This document shows, in pieces, positions 8,712 through 16,691 of a stretch of 64,000 bases of DNA (the first letter of the stretch is position 1; each line of letters opens with the position of its first letter). This DNA is from Rhizobiales bacterium CCH10-E5 (lineage in GTDB: Bacteria; Pseudomonadota; Alphaproteobacteria; Rhizobiales; Beijerinckiaceae). The stretch is from assembly GCA_001556125.1 (NCBI GenBank), contig LSIG01000207.1, positions 1-64,000 of the forward strand. The letters run 5' to 3'. The translations under genes were made by a program, and so were the position numbers. The notes beneath the pieces were generated by a model. The model was not told the origin of the DNA. It searched no databases and saw only the letters and a list, made by a program, of their open reading frames with translations.

Positions 8712-10301
8712 CTACTTCTTCGCCCGCTCCGCCGCCGCAGGGGCGCCCGGCCGCACGGCCTTGTAGCGGTCGAGCCTGACCTTGATCATCTCGTTGAACT
8801 TGCGGTGCACCTCCGAGACCGACAGCGTCTTGGTCTCGCCGCCGGCATCGGCATAGAAGATCGGGCGGTTGGCCTGGGCCGGCCGCGGCAGCAGATCCGC
8901 CGCCTTGACGTCGGGCTTCTCCTCCATCGTCTCGATGAAGGTCTGGGCGGCATCCGGCCCGAGGAAGTGGATCAGATAGATCTCGCCGCCGGTGAGATGG
9001 CGCCCCATCGCCTTCTCCAGCCGCAACGTGTCGCGCTTCAGCATCTCGCCCGCCAGCAGCGCCGAGAGATAGGGCTCGCGCCTGAGATCGAGGATGCGCT
9101 GGCGCTCGGCCGCATCCGCGACGAAGAACTGGCGGCCATTGCGGCCGATCAGCTTCGCCTCCGCCGCCAGCCCATGCTTCGCACCGAACTCGCTGACGAC
9201 GCCGAGCCAGGTCTGTTCGATGAACTGGTAGAGTCCGGTCGCCGAGGAGGTCTTCGCCTGGACCGAGGTCGAGAAGGAGGACTCCTTGTCCGCCACCGCC
9301 ATCAGCAGCGTCGGATCCGCCCCCACCACCTTGCCGGCGCGCACGATCGTCTCGACCAGATGACGCCGGATCCGGATCGGCCCGAAGGTCAGCAACTGCT
9401 CGGGGTCGCCGCCGCTCGTGATCGGCGCCTGCGGAATGCGCGAGGGCGTCCCGCCCGGAGGCCTGCCCGGCAGCGTCGGCGGCACCAGCAGGATGTTGGC
9501 CGGCGGCAGCGCCAGCGGCACGACCGGGATCTCCGGCGCCGCCGCCTGCTCGCGGATCTGCGCCAGGCTGGGATCGGCCCTCAGCGCGAATTCCGTCGCT
9601 TCGCGCGCCGCCTCCAGATCGCTCTCGACCGAGGAGATGACGAGGGACGGCCGCGCCGCCGTCTGCAGCGGCGGAGCGCTCAGGATCGCCACCATCTCCG
9701 GATCGGGCGGCGCCTCCGCCTGGCGCAGCTTCGCCAGCGCGATGGCGAGGACGGCCGCCGCGAGGCAGGCGATGCCGGCCGCGAGCGCGATCAGCGGCAT
9801 CGGGCTACTGCGCGGACGCGGTACGGGCGGCGCCGCACCGGCGGGCGTGGGCGTCGCACCGGCTGCGCCAACCATCTCCGCCGGCTGCGCCGCCTCCCCC
9901 GCCACACGACGCCGCAGCGGCTCGAACCAGTCCGGCGCCTTCCCGGCCAGGGCGGAAAGGTCGCCCACCAACCGTTTCGCCGTCAGGGTCGGCACGCCGG
10001 CCTCGCGTTCGAGCACGCCGACGGCGCCCTTGGCGCCCTCTTCTGCCATCAGCCGCAGCGCGAAGAACCAGAGCTGCAGGGGGGTGCGGCGGTTGTCGAG
10101 CGCCGTGCCGGCCCCCGGCTGGATCATGTAATGGCAATGCTCGCAGGCGAAGGCGCGCAGCTTCGGGCGCGGCGCGAAGCGGCTGGGCCGCCCGCAGGCC
10201 GGACAGGTCATCGCGCCGGCGCCATGGCGGGCGCGCATCAGCGCCTCGAGGCAGGCCTCTTCGGGATAAGCCGCCTGGAACTGCCTGAAGCGCTCACCCA
10301 T
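8712..10301 (-). CDS. Zinc-ribbon / membrane / lytic transglycosylase (SLT) fusion protein
   Basis: A 529-residue fusion. The N-terminus (residues ~1-110) is like the DNA-binding head of IS1595-type transposases, with a zinc ribbon of two cysteine pairs (CPACG and CEHC) and a following helical segment (LTAKRLVGDL). A membrane anchor (LIALAAGIACLAAAVLAIALA, ~residue 170) places the rest in the periplasm. The C-terminal half is a lysozyme-like transglycosylase: ADKESSFSTSVQAKTSSATGLYQF contains the catalytic Glu and the SATG/YQF signature. T6SS clusters often carry a murein hydrolase that opens the wall for TssJLM. The transposase-like ribbon on such an enzyme is unusual. Confidence 0.85.
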   Translation of the reverse strand: MGERFRQFQAAYPEEACLEALMRARHGAGAMTCPACGRPSRFAPRPKLRAFACEHCHYMIQPGAGTALDNRRTPLQLWFFALRLMAEEGAKGAVGVLEREAGVPTLTAKRLVGDLSALAGKAPDWFEPLRRRVAGEAAQPAEMVGAAGATPTPAGAAPPVPRPRSSPMPLIALAAGIACLAAAVLAIALAKLRQAEAPPDPEMVAILSAPPLQTAARPSLVISSVESDLEAAREATEFALRADPSLAQIREQAAAPEIPVVPLALPPANILLVPPTLPGRPPGGTPSRIPQAPITSGGDPEQLLTFGPIRIRRHLVETIVRAGKVVGADPTLLMAVADKESSFSTSVQAKTSSATGLYQFIEQTWLGVVSEFGAKHGLAAEAKLIGRNGRQFFVADAAERQRILDLRREPYLSALLAGEMLKRDTLRLEKAMGRHLTGGEIYLIHFLGPDAAQTFIETMEEKPDVKAADLLPRPAQANRPIFYADAGGETKTLSVSEVHRKFNEMIKVRLDRYKAVRPGAPAAAERAKK

Positions 10302-10394
10302 CGGCCCTCACCCGGCCGGCCTCCCGGATCGCCCGCCCTTGCCGCTGCGGCACAGTAGAGCCGCCCCGCTTTGCCGACAATGGCACCGCGCCCG

Positions 10395-11945
10395 TCACGC
10401 CTGCAGCAGGCCCAGCCGGGCGACATCCCTCAGATGAACGGAAATCTCCTTCGCCGTCGCCCGCCGCGGCAGGTCGCCGACCTCGGCGCCGGACCCATGC
10501 GCCTCGTCGAGGAAGGCGTTGAGGTCCGCCAGCAGACGCGCCTCGTCGCGCGTGCCGTCGAGCAGACAGACGAACTTGCGCACGATGACGCCGTCGAGTG
10601 CGACCATGCGATGGCGCAGATCGGTGACCTCGCGTGCCGTCGTCGCCTGCCAGCGCGCCACCGGGCTGGCCAGCGGCCGCTCGGAGATGGCGGTCGTCAG
10701 CGGCGGAGGCTCCAGCCGGACATCGAGAAGCCCGGCCCGGAAGATCGCGAGCAGCGCATCCTCCAGTTTTCCGATCTCCTGCGCCTGTTCCGGACCGGCC
10801 GCGCCGCCGACATCCGCGACGGCCAGCGCGACCAGCTCGTCGAAGGCGATGCTGGCCGGCCAGGCCTCGCCGAGCCGGCGCAGGGCCGCCTTGCCCAGCG
10901 GCAGGTCGACCGAGAGTCGCACGCCCTCGTCGAACATGAACTGATCGACGCCTGGGCGGGCGTCTTCGCCCGGCTCGGCGAGCCTTGTGCTGGCGGCGAG
11001 GTGATAGGGCTGCAAAGCACCGCGCCCGATGCCACGCTTCAGCGCGATCTCCTGCCGGCAGAGCAGCGTTTCGCGGAACGCCCGGCCGATCAGCAGGTCG
11101 AGCGTCTGCTCGCGCCGCACCGCCTCCTCGACCGGGATGCCGGCGATCATCGCCTGGGCAGGCCCCTTCGCGGCGCCGAACTGGTTCGGGAAGGATGCTT
11201 CCGCCAGGAACTGCAGCCCTTGGCGCTGCGCCGCATCCAGCACCTCATGCAGCGCGAAGGCGCGCGCTCCGGAATTGAGATCGTCGTGATAGAGCACGTT
11301 GTCGGGCGTGTCGGCGAGCTGGCGTAGCCGCTGCCGCAACGACGCTCCATGGAAGGTCTCGGCATCGCTCGCCTCGGCGAAGGCCGCGAGCGCGGCCCGC
11401 GCCACCCGCACCCGTTCCTCCGGCTCATGCACGTCGCGCGTGGCGTAGAGCATGACGTCGCGCGCGAGATCGCGCAGCCGGCAGCCTGGCAGGGCGTTGT
11501 AGCTCACATAGGCGATGCCGTGCGGCGTCAGCAGCCGGCCGAAAATGGCCAGGATCGCCTCGCGCACGATGTCCGGCACCCAGGAATAGACACCATGGAC
11601 GAGGATGTAGTCGAAGGTGCCGAGCTCGTCGCCGACAGCGAGGATATCGCGGTGGTGGAAAGCGATGTTGCGCAGCCCCAGTTCCTGCTGAGCGATGGTC
11701 GCCTTCGCGATCGCGCTGCCGCTGAGGTCCAGCCCGACGAAGTCGCTCTGCGGATACTGCGCCGCCATCGGCAGCAGATTGCCGCCGCGACCGCAGCCGA
11801 GTTCCAGCACGCGCATGCGCTGCGGCGACGCCGCCTCCAGCCCATGGAAATGCGCGATCGTCGCCAGCCGCGCCGGATGCGTCTGCGCGAAGGCGTGGCC
11901 GGGATAAGCGACGGCGTCATAGGGGTTGATCGCCGCGTCGTTCAT
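10395..11945 (-). CDS. Class I SAM-dependent methyltransferase with regulatory C-terminal domain
   Basis: The N-terminal ~230 residues form a Rossmann methyltransferase: VLELGCGRGGNLLPMA is motif I, FVGLDLSG the acidic end of beta-2, and the YNALPGCRLRDL segment is typical of the family with a methyltransferase regulatory domain. The C-terminal ~280 residues are that regulatory/substrate domain. The substrate is unknown. I chose the start at MNDAAINPYD because the open frame upstream lacks family-like residues and a weak GGCGAG precedes it; a start 9 bp upstream is possible. It lies inside the T6SS-associated leftward group, which suggests modification of a T6SS component or effector, but that is inference. 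Confidence 0.85.
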   Translation of the reverse strand: MNDAAINPYDAVAYPGHAFAQTHPARLATIAHFHGLEAASPQRMRVLELGCGRGGNLLPMAAQYPQSDFVGLDLSGSAIAKATIAQQELGLRNIAFHHRDILAVGDELGTFDYILVHGVYSWVPDIVREAILAIFGRLLTPHGIAYVSYNALPGCRLRDLARDVMLYATRDVHEPEERVRVARAALAAFAEASDAETFHGASLRQRLRQLADTPDNVLYHDDLNSGARAFALHEVLDAAQRQGLQFLAEASFPNQFGAAKGPAQAMIAGIPVEEAVRREQTLDLLIGRAFRETLLCRQEIALKRGIGRGALQPYHLAASTRLAEPGEDARPGVDQFMFDEGVRLSVDLPLGKAALRRLGEAWPASIAFDELVALAVADVGGAAGPEQAQEIGKLEDALLAIFRAGLLDVRLEPPPLTTAISERPLASPVARWQATTAREVTDLRHRMVALDGVIVRKFVCLLDGTRDEARLLADLNAFLDEAHGSGAEVGDLPRRATAKEISVHLRDVARLGLLQA

Positions 11946-12054
11946 GCTCGCCATCCGCCTCCGAAGACCGCCCTCGCCCCGCATCGGAGCAGCGACACGC
12001 CGACGGCGCTTCCTCCATTCGAAGGAGGCATCGCAGAGCGGCGCGAACGCGGTC

Positions 12055-13245
12055 TCAGCAGCCGATGACCTTGAACTCGACGCGCCGGTCGAGCGCGTCG
12101 CTGGCGTCGTCCCGGCCGGTCCCGACGAGATTGTCGCGATAGCCGCGCCCGGTCGCGATCATCCGGTCGCGCTTGTCGGGCATCCCCGTCAGCAGCAGGT
12201 CCATGATGAACTGCGCCCGGGCGACCGAGAGCCGCTCGTTGAGATGCGGCGTGCCTGTGCGGGAGGTGTGACCGACGATCTCGAGACAGGCGTTCTTCTG
12301 CCGCACTCGCGTGGCGATCTGGCTCAGCCACATCGGATAAGGCTCGATCGTCTTCGGATCGTCGATGAACTGGGTCGATCCGGGCCGGAACAGCAGCCGG
12401 ACGGACAGCTGCTCGGTGCCGAGCCCGTAATCGACCAGGTCTCCGAAGGCCTCGACCGCGTCGTCGCGCCGGCCCAGCTTGCTGTTGGCGAGATAGGTGC
12501 CGACGCGAACGCGGTGCTGGTCGCCGCCGGGGAGCTTGCGCGCCGTCCGGTAGAAGGCCAGCGCCTCGCGGAAGCGCTGCGCCTCGTATTCGGTGATCCC
12601 GTCCTGGATGAGCGCGTTGGCGCCGAGCCGGTCGACATAGGCCGGATCGAGCCGCCCCCCGACCTGCGTCGCCTGGCAGGTCTTCACATAGGCATCCGTC
12701 GCCTGGTCCTTCGCCCAGACCGGCGTGTCACGGAAATAGGGCGTCGGCGTCACGTCGACATTGTCGGGCATCGCCCGCGCCACGCCCTTAGAGACGACGG
12801 TGCGCGACTTCAGATCGGCAAGGCTCAGACAGATCCGGAACACATCCGGCGGGGCCTCGTTGCCGGCCTGGCTGATGGCGGTGAACGTCCCGACCAGGAC
12901 GACCGGATCGCGCGCCAGAACCTCCGTGGTGAAAGGCTGGACGACGAAGCGCGGATAGGACGCCTGGACGATCTCCGTCAGCCGCTGCTGCATGGCCCGC
13001 GTCGCGGCGGATTGCGCGCCGGAAGCGGCGTCGATCAGCGGATCGATCACCAGCTCGATCCGCTCGCCCTGGATCGCGGCCTTGGAGAAGAGATCCGTCG
13101 CGGCGCGCTGCAGCGCCTCGGGGAACGGCACGGGCGCCGGCGGCGGAGTCTGGGCCGCGGCGAGACCGCTACCGCCCGCGAGGCAGACCGCCGCCAGGAG
13201 CGAGCGCAGCCATCCGGCCGGCGCCGCACGTCGATCATTCGTCAT
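12055..13245 (-). CDS. Secreted OmpA-family protein
   Basis: The 396-residue protein has a signal peptide (WLRSLLAAVCLAGGSGLAAAQT), a long unassigned middle domain, and a C-terminal OmpA-like peptidoglycan-binding domain. That domain is recognisable by LLFRPGSTQF, LEIVGHTSRTG, LSVARAQFIMDLL and DALDRRVEFKV. It is probably periplasmic or attached to the outer membrane and grips peptidoglycan. With TssL's own OmpA domain it would give the T6SS locus two wall-binding proteins. It is followed on the same strand by the methyltransferase gene about 110 bp downstream, and preceded by the caspase-like gene. Confidence 0.8.
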   Translation of the reverse strand: MTNDRRAAPAGWLRSLLAAVCLAGGSGLAAAQTPPPAPVPFPEALQRAATDLFSKAAIQGERIELVIDPLIDAASGAQSAATRAMQQRLTEIVQASYPRFVVQPFTTEVLARDPVVLVGTFTAISQAGNEAPPDVFRICLSLADLKSRTVVSKGVARAMPDNVDVTPTPYFRDTPVWAKDQATDAYVKTCQATQVGGRLDPAYVDRLGANALIQDGITEYEAQRFREALAFYRTARKLPGGDQHRVRVGTYLANSKLGRRDDAVEAFGDLVDYGLGTEQLSVRLLFRPGSTQFIDDPKTIEPYPMWLSQIATRVRQKNACLEIVGHTSRTGTPHLNERLSVARAQFIMDLLLTGMPDKRDRMIATGRGYRDNLVGTGRDDASDALDRRVEFKVIGC

Positions 13246-13279
13246 GATGTCACCCGTGCCATGGACCGGGATCGCGGGA

Positions 13280-14782
13280 TCAGCGGCACAGCTGCAACTG
13301 CTCCTTGGCCTGCGGGGTCAGTTCGCCGAGCTGCGCCCGCAACAGGATCTCGCTGCAGGTCGCGGCGCTGGGCCGCGTCGCCGGCGCCCTTGCGGGCTGG
13401 GCCCGCGCGCCGTTTCCGGGTGCCGCAACCGCGCGCTCGGTCGTGGCTGGCTGTCCGGGCGTCGCCCCGAACGTCGAGACCGTCGGCTCGGCAGGCGCCG
13501 ACATCGTCAGCGTGCCCATCCGCGCCGCCATCGCCTGCTCCAGCACCCGCCGCTCGTCGGCGAGCCGCCGCTTTTCGGTTTCGAGCGACGCGAGTTCGCG
13601 CTCGCGCCGCGCCACCTCCTCCGAGAGGCGCTGCCGCTCGGCGCGCTCCTGCGGCGCGGGGACCGGACTCGGCCGGATCGTGCCGGCGACCGGCGTCGCG
13701 GGGCGGGTTCCGGGCGCCGAGGCGAGGTCCGGGCCGCTCTCCGTCTGGCGCCGGGCCAGATCGGTCGCCGCCTGCTGCCGCACGCGCTCGGCCTGCTCGA
13801 CGCGCTGGAGCAGGGCGCGCTCGCGCTCGGCGAACTCGCGCGCCAGCAATTCGCGCTCCTTGGCCTCTCCGGCCCGACGCTCGATCAGGTCGAGCCGCGT
13901 GCGCGCATCGATGGTGAAGAAGCTCGTCGGATAGCGCCGGATGAAGTCGTGATAGACGGCCGGGTCTTCGCTCGTGCGGATCCGGCCCCAGACGTCGCTG
14001 TCGGTCTCGGAGCGGTTGAGATAGAAGTCGCCGAGCAGCGAGAGCGACAGTTCCGGCGTCTGACGGCCGTTGGTGGCGTCATAGACGCTCTTCTGAACCC
14101 GGCGGAACAGCGTCGCCACCTCGAGCCCCGGCTGCTCGATCTCGCGCACCAGCGCCGCCGTGAACGGGCTGTTGCGGCCCGCCCCGTCGGCCGCCACGTC
14201 GTTGGCCTGCGTCGCATAGGCGATCACCATGCCCTGCGCCCGTGCGACCGGCGCCAGGCCGGTGCCGACGGCGAAGCTGCGGGTGCCCTGGCGCCGGGCG
14301 AGCTGGGTCACGAAGGGATTGTTGCGGCAGGCGTCCAGCACCATGATCTTGACGCCCTTGGAGAAGTTCAGCGCTGTCAGCACGTCGTTCAGCCGCGTCG
14401 TTTCGTACTGGACGCCGATCTCGTCCTCCACCCGCGCCTCGACCGGCACCAGGAAGTTCTCGCCGTTGAACTGCAGGCCGTGGCCCGCATAGTAGAACAT
14501 TGCGGCGTCGGCATCCTGCGCCAGCCGCGCGAAGCGCGTCACCGCCTGGTCCATGCCGCGCTTGTCGAGATCGATGCCGTCGACGACCTCGAAACCGATG
14601 CGGCGCAGCGCCGCCGCCATGTCGCGCGCATCGTTGACGGTGTTCGAGAGAACCGGCGCGTTGGCATAGCTGGAATTGCCGATGACCAGCGCGACGCGGC
14701 GTTCCGTCGCCGCCGCAGCCGGCAGCGCCAGCAGCAACAGGGCGAAGCTCATCAGCAGAGGCAGTCTGGCGATCAGGTTCAT
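13280..14782 (-). CDS. Secreted caspase-family (peptidase C14) protein with coiled-coil C-terminus
   Basis: The 500-residue protein begins with a signal peptide (LPLLMSFALLLLALPAAAA). The caspase-fold p20 domain (~25-250) has RRVALVIGNSSYANAPVL, the catalytic His in YYAGHGLQ and the catalytic Cys in VLDACRNNPF, so the dyad is intact. A Glu/Arg-rich coiled coil follows (~310-420), then an Ala/Pro linker and a short Cys-containing tail. The start at MNLIARLP is chosen because residues upstream read as antisense of the DUF4399 gene. Bacterial homologues are often called metacaspase-like or orthocaspases; the target here is unknown. The DUF4399 genes are divergent. Confidence 0.85.
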   Translation of the reverse strand: MNLIARLPLLMSFALLLLALPAAAATERRVALVIGNSSYANAPVLSNTVNDARDMAAALRRIGFEVVDGIDLDKRGMDQAVTRFARLAQDADAAMFYYAGHGLQFNGENFLVPVEARVEDEIGVQYETTRLNDVLTALNFSKGVKIMVLDACRNNPFVTQLARRQGTRSFAVGTGLAPVARAQGMVIAYATQANDVAADGAGRNSPFTAALVREIEQPGLEVATLFRRVQKSVYDATNGRQTPELSLSLLGDFYLNRSETDSDVWGRIRTSEDPAVYHDFIRRYPTSFFTIDARTRLDLIERRAGEAKERELLAREFAERERALLQRVEQAERVRQQAATDLARRQTESGPDLASAPGTRPATPVAGTIRPSPVPAPQERAERQRLSEEVARRERELASLETEKRRLADERRVLEQAMAARMGTLTMSAPAEPTVSTFGATPGQPATTERAVAAPGNGARAQPARAPATRPSAATCSEILLRAQLGELTPQAKEQLQLCR

Positions 14783-14957
14783 GCGGCCCTTCCCGGCGAC
14801 AAGGTAACGGAGATGCCGCTGAAAATCCAGACGGCTCAGGCCCGCAGCCCTGTCCGCAACCGGGCCCAAACCGTTGATCAAACGGCTATTTGGCTTGCCG
14901 GAGCCCACCGGCGCTGGTAGCTTCCGCCTGCTTCGGGGGCGAAGGAGATCAGGGCTG

Positions 14958-16223
14958 GTGCAGAGGGTTCGGCTCGGCATCCTGTCGGCGCTGCTGATGC
15001 TGGCGGCGGCCTCCGCCGCATTCGTCCCGTCCGTCTGGGCGCAGGAGGCGGCCCGGCCGCGCAGCAAGGCTCCGGCCGATGCCCGGCTCTCTTTCATCGG
15101 AATCGCCGATGGCGCGAAGCTGCCGGGCAAATTCCTGGTCCGTTTCGCCCTGTCCGGCATGGAGGTCGTCCCCGCCGGCCAGAACCAGCCCAATGCCGGC
15201 CATCACCACATCCTGATCGACACCGAGCTGCCGCCGCTCGATCAGCCGATCCCGAGCGACTTCAACCATCTCCATCTCGGCAGCGGCCAGACCGAGATCG
15301 AGATCACGCTCCCCCCGGGGCGGCACACGCTACAGCTTCTCTTTGCCGATCACGATCACGTGCCTCACGATCCGCCGGTGATGTCGCCGCGCATCACGGT
15401 GGAGGTGACGGAGGAGGCTGACGAGAAGCCGCGCGTTGCTTCGCCACCTGGCGCGAGGGTGTTCTTCGTGGATCTCGTCGACGGCGCCACCATCCCGTCG
15501 CGCTCGATCATCCGCTTCGGCGCCGAGGGCGTCGCGCTGTCGCCGGCCGGAACCCGCCATCCCAATGGCGGCCATCATCACCTGCTGATCGACACGGAGC
15601 TGCCTCCGCTCGACCGCGAGATCCCGAGCGACTTCAACCATGTCCATTTCGGCCGCGGCCAGACCGAGGCGGAGATCACGCTGCCGCCGGGCGAGCACAC
15701 CCTGCAGCTCCTGCTCGGAGACCACGACCACGTCCCCCATGACCCGCCGTTGATGTCGCCCCGCATCCGGGTGCGGGTCGTCGAGGGCGAGCAGGTGGCC
15801 GCCGCGACGCCGACGACCCGCCCGGACGGCAAGCCGGTTCTGACCCCCGCGCCCCCCGATGCCGCGGTCTACTTCATCTACCCGCGCGACGGAGACGTGA
15901 TCTTCCCCAACACCACCGTTCGCTTCGGACTGCGCAACATGGGCGTGGCGCCGGCCGGCGTCGCCAAGCCGAACACCGGCCATCACCATCTCATCGTCAA
16001 CGCGCCGACGCCGCCGCTCGACGAGGCGATCCCTGCCGATCTCAACCACATCCATCTCGGTGGCGGCCAGACCGAGCGGCGCATCACTCTGCCCCGCGGC
16101 GAGCACACGCTGCAGCTGATCTTCACCGACGAGAACCATGTGCCTCATGATCCGCCAATCATATCCGAACGCATCCGGGTGACGGTTGCGCCCGGCGGCA
16201 GGCGCCCGGAGAGGCGGCGATGA
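14958..16223 (+). CDS. Secreted protein with three tandem DUF4399 domains
   Basis: A signal peptide (LGILSALLMLAAASAAFVPSVWA) leads into three copies of one ~105-residue unit. Each contains a GHHHxxI core, PPLD-x-IP-x-D-x-NH-x-H-x-G-x-GQTE, and DH/EN-HVPHDPP. These His-dense loops suggest metal or ligand binding, though the function of DUF4399 is unknown. A GTG start is chosen because AAGGAG lies ~10 bases upstream and the signal peptide follows; an in-frame ATG 84 bp earlier would add a non-signal-like tail. It is divergent from the caspase gene, and its stop overlaps the next DUF4399 gene as ATGA. Confidence 0.8.
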   Translation: MQRVRLGILSALLMLAAASAAFVPSVWAQEAARPRSKAPADARLSFIGIADGAKLPGKFLVRFALSGMEVVPAGQNQPNAGHHHILIDTELPPLDQPIPSDFNHLHLGSGQTEIEITLPPGRHTLQLLFADHDHVPHDPPVMSPRITVEVTEEADEKPRVASPPGARVFFVDLVDGATIPSRSIIRFGAEGVALSPAGTRHPNGGHHHLLIDTELPPLDREIPSDFNHVHFGRGQTEAEITLPPGEHTLQLLLGDHDHVPHDPPLMSPRIRVRVVEGEQVAAATPTTRPDGKPVLTPAPPDAAVYFIYPRDGDVIFPNTTVRFGLRNMGVAPAGVAKPNTGHHHLIVNAPTPPLDEAIPADLNHIHLGGGQTERRITLPRGEHTLQLIFTDENHVPHDPPIISERIRVTVAPGGRRPERRR

Positions 16224-16657
16224 ACCCGTCACGTTTCGCCGCTCTCCTCGCCGCTTCGGTCCTGCTCGCCGCAGTTCCGGCAAGCGCGCAGTCCGGCTCC
16301 GGGCGACAGCCCGCGCCGAAGGGAGCCGAGGTCTATTTCCAATATCCGCTGGACGGGCTGCGCGTGCCGGAACGCTTCACGGTTCGCATGGGCCTGAAGG
16401 AGATGGGCCTCGCCCCCGCCGGCACCGAGTGGCCCAACACGGGCCATCACCATCTCCTGATCAACACCGAGCCCGGCCCGCCCGACCAGCCCATTCCCGC
16501 CGACTACAACAACATCCATCTCGGCAACGGCCAGAGCGAGGTGGTGGTGACGCTGCCGAAGGGCCGTCATACCCTGCAGCTCCTGCTCGGAGACCATAAC
16601 CACGTGCCGCATGATCCGCCGGTGATGTCGCGCAAGATCACGATCTATGTCCGCTGA
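16220..16657 (+). CDS. Secreted single-domain DUF4399 protein
   Basis: The 145-residue protein has a signal peptide (FAALLAASVLLAAVPASAQ) and one DUF4399 unit with the same landmarks as its upstream neighbour (TGHHHLLINTE, DYNNIHLGNGQSE, DHNHVPHDPP). It is translationally coupled to the triple-domain gene through an ATGA overlap and is very likely a duplicate of one of its units. The following caspase-fold/FGE gene starts within 40 bp, so the three form one operon. Function unknown. Confidence 0.85.
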   Translation: MNPSRFAALLAASVLLAAVPASAQSGSGRQPAPKGAEVYFQYPLDGLRVPERFTVRMGLKEMGLAPAGTEWPNTGHHHLLINTEPGPPDQPIPADYNNIHLGNGQSEVVVTLPKGRHTLQLLLGDHNHVPHDPPVMSRKITIYVR

Positions 16658-16691
16658 GGCGCCGGTGCGGTCGGACGAGCTTCGCAGGACC

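Noticed and set aside
8469..10358. 629-codon rightward open frame
   Set aside because: Antisense to the zinc-ribbon/transglycosylase gene; Arg/Gly-rich with no motifs, while the leftward frame has clear catalytic and Cys motifs.
11926..13917. 663-codon rightward open frame
   Set aside because: Antisense shadow of the OmpA-family and caspase genes in GC-rich DNA; no domain signature.
12992..14920. 642-codon rightward open frame
   Set aside because: Antisense to the caspase-like gene; composition is dominated by Arg, Ala and His.
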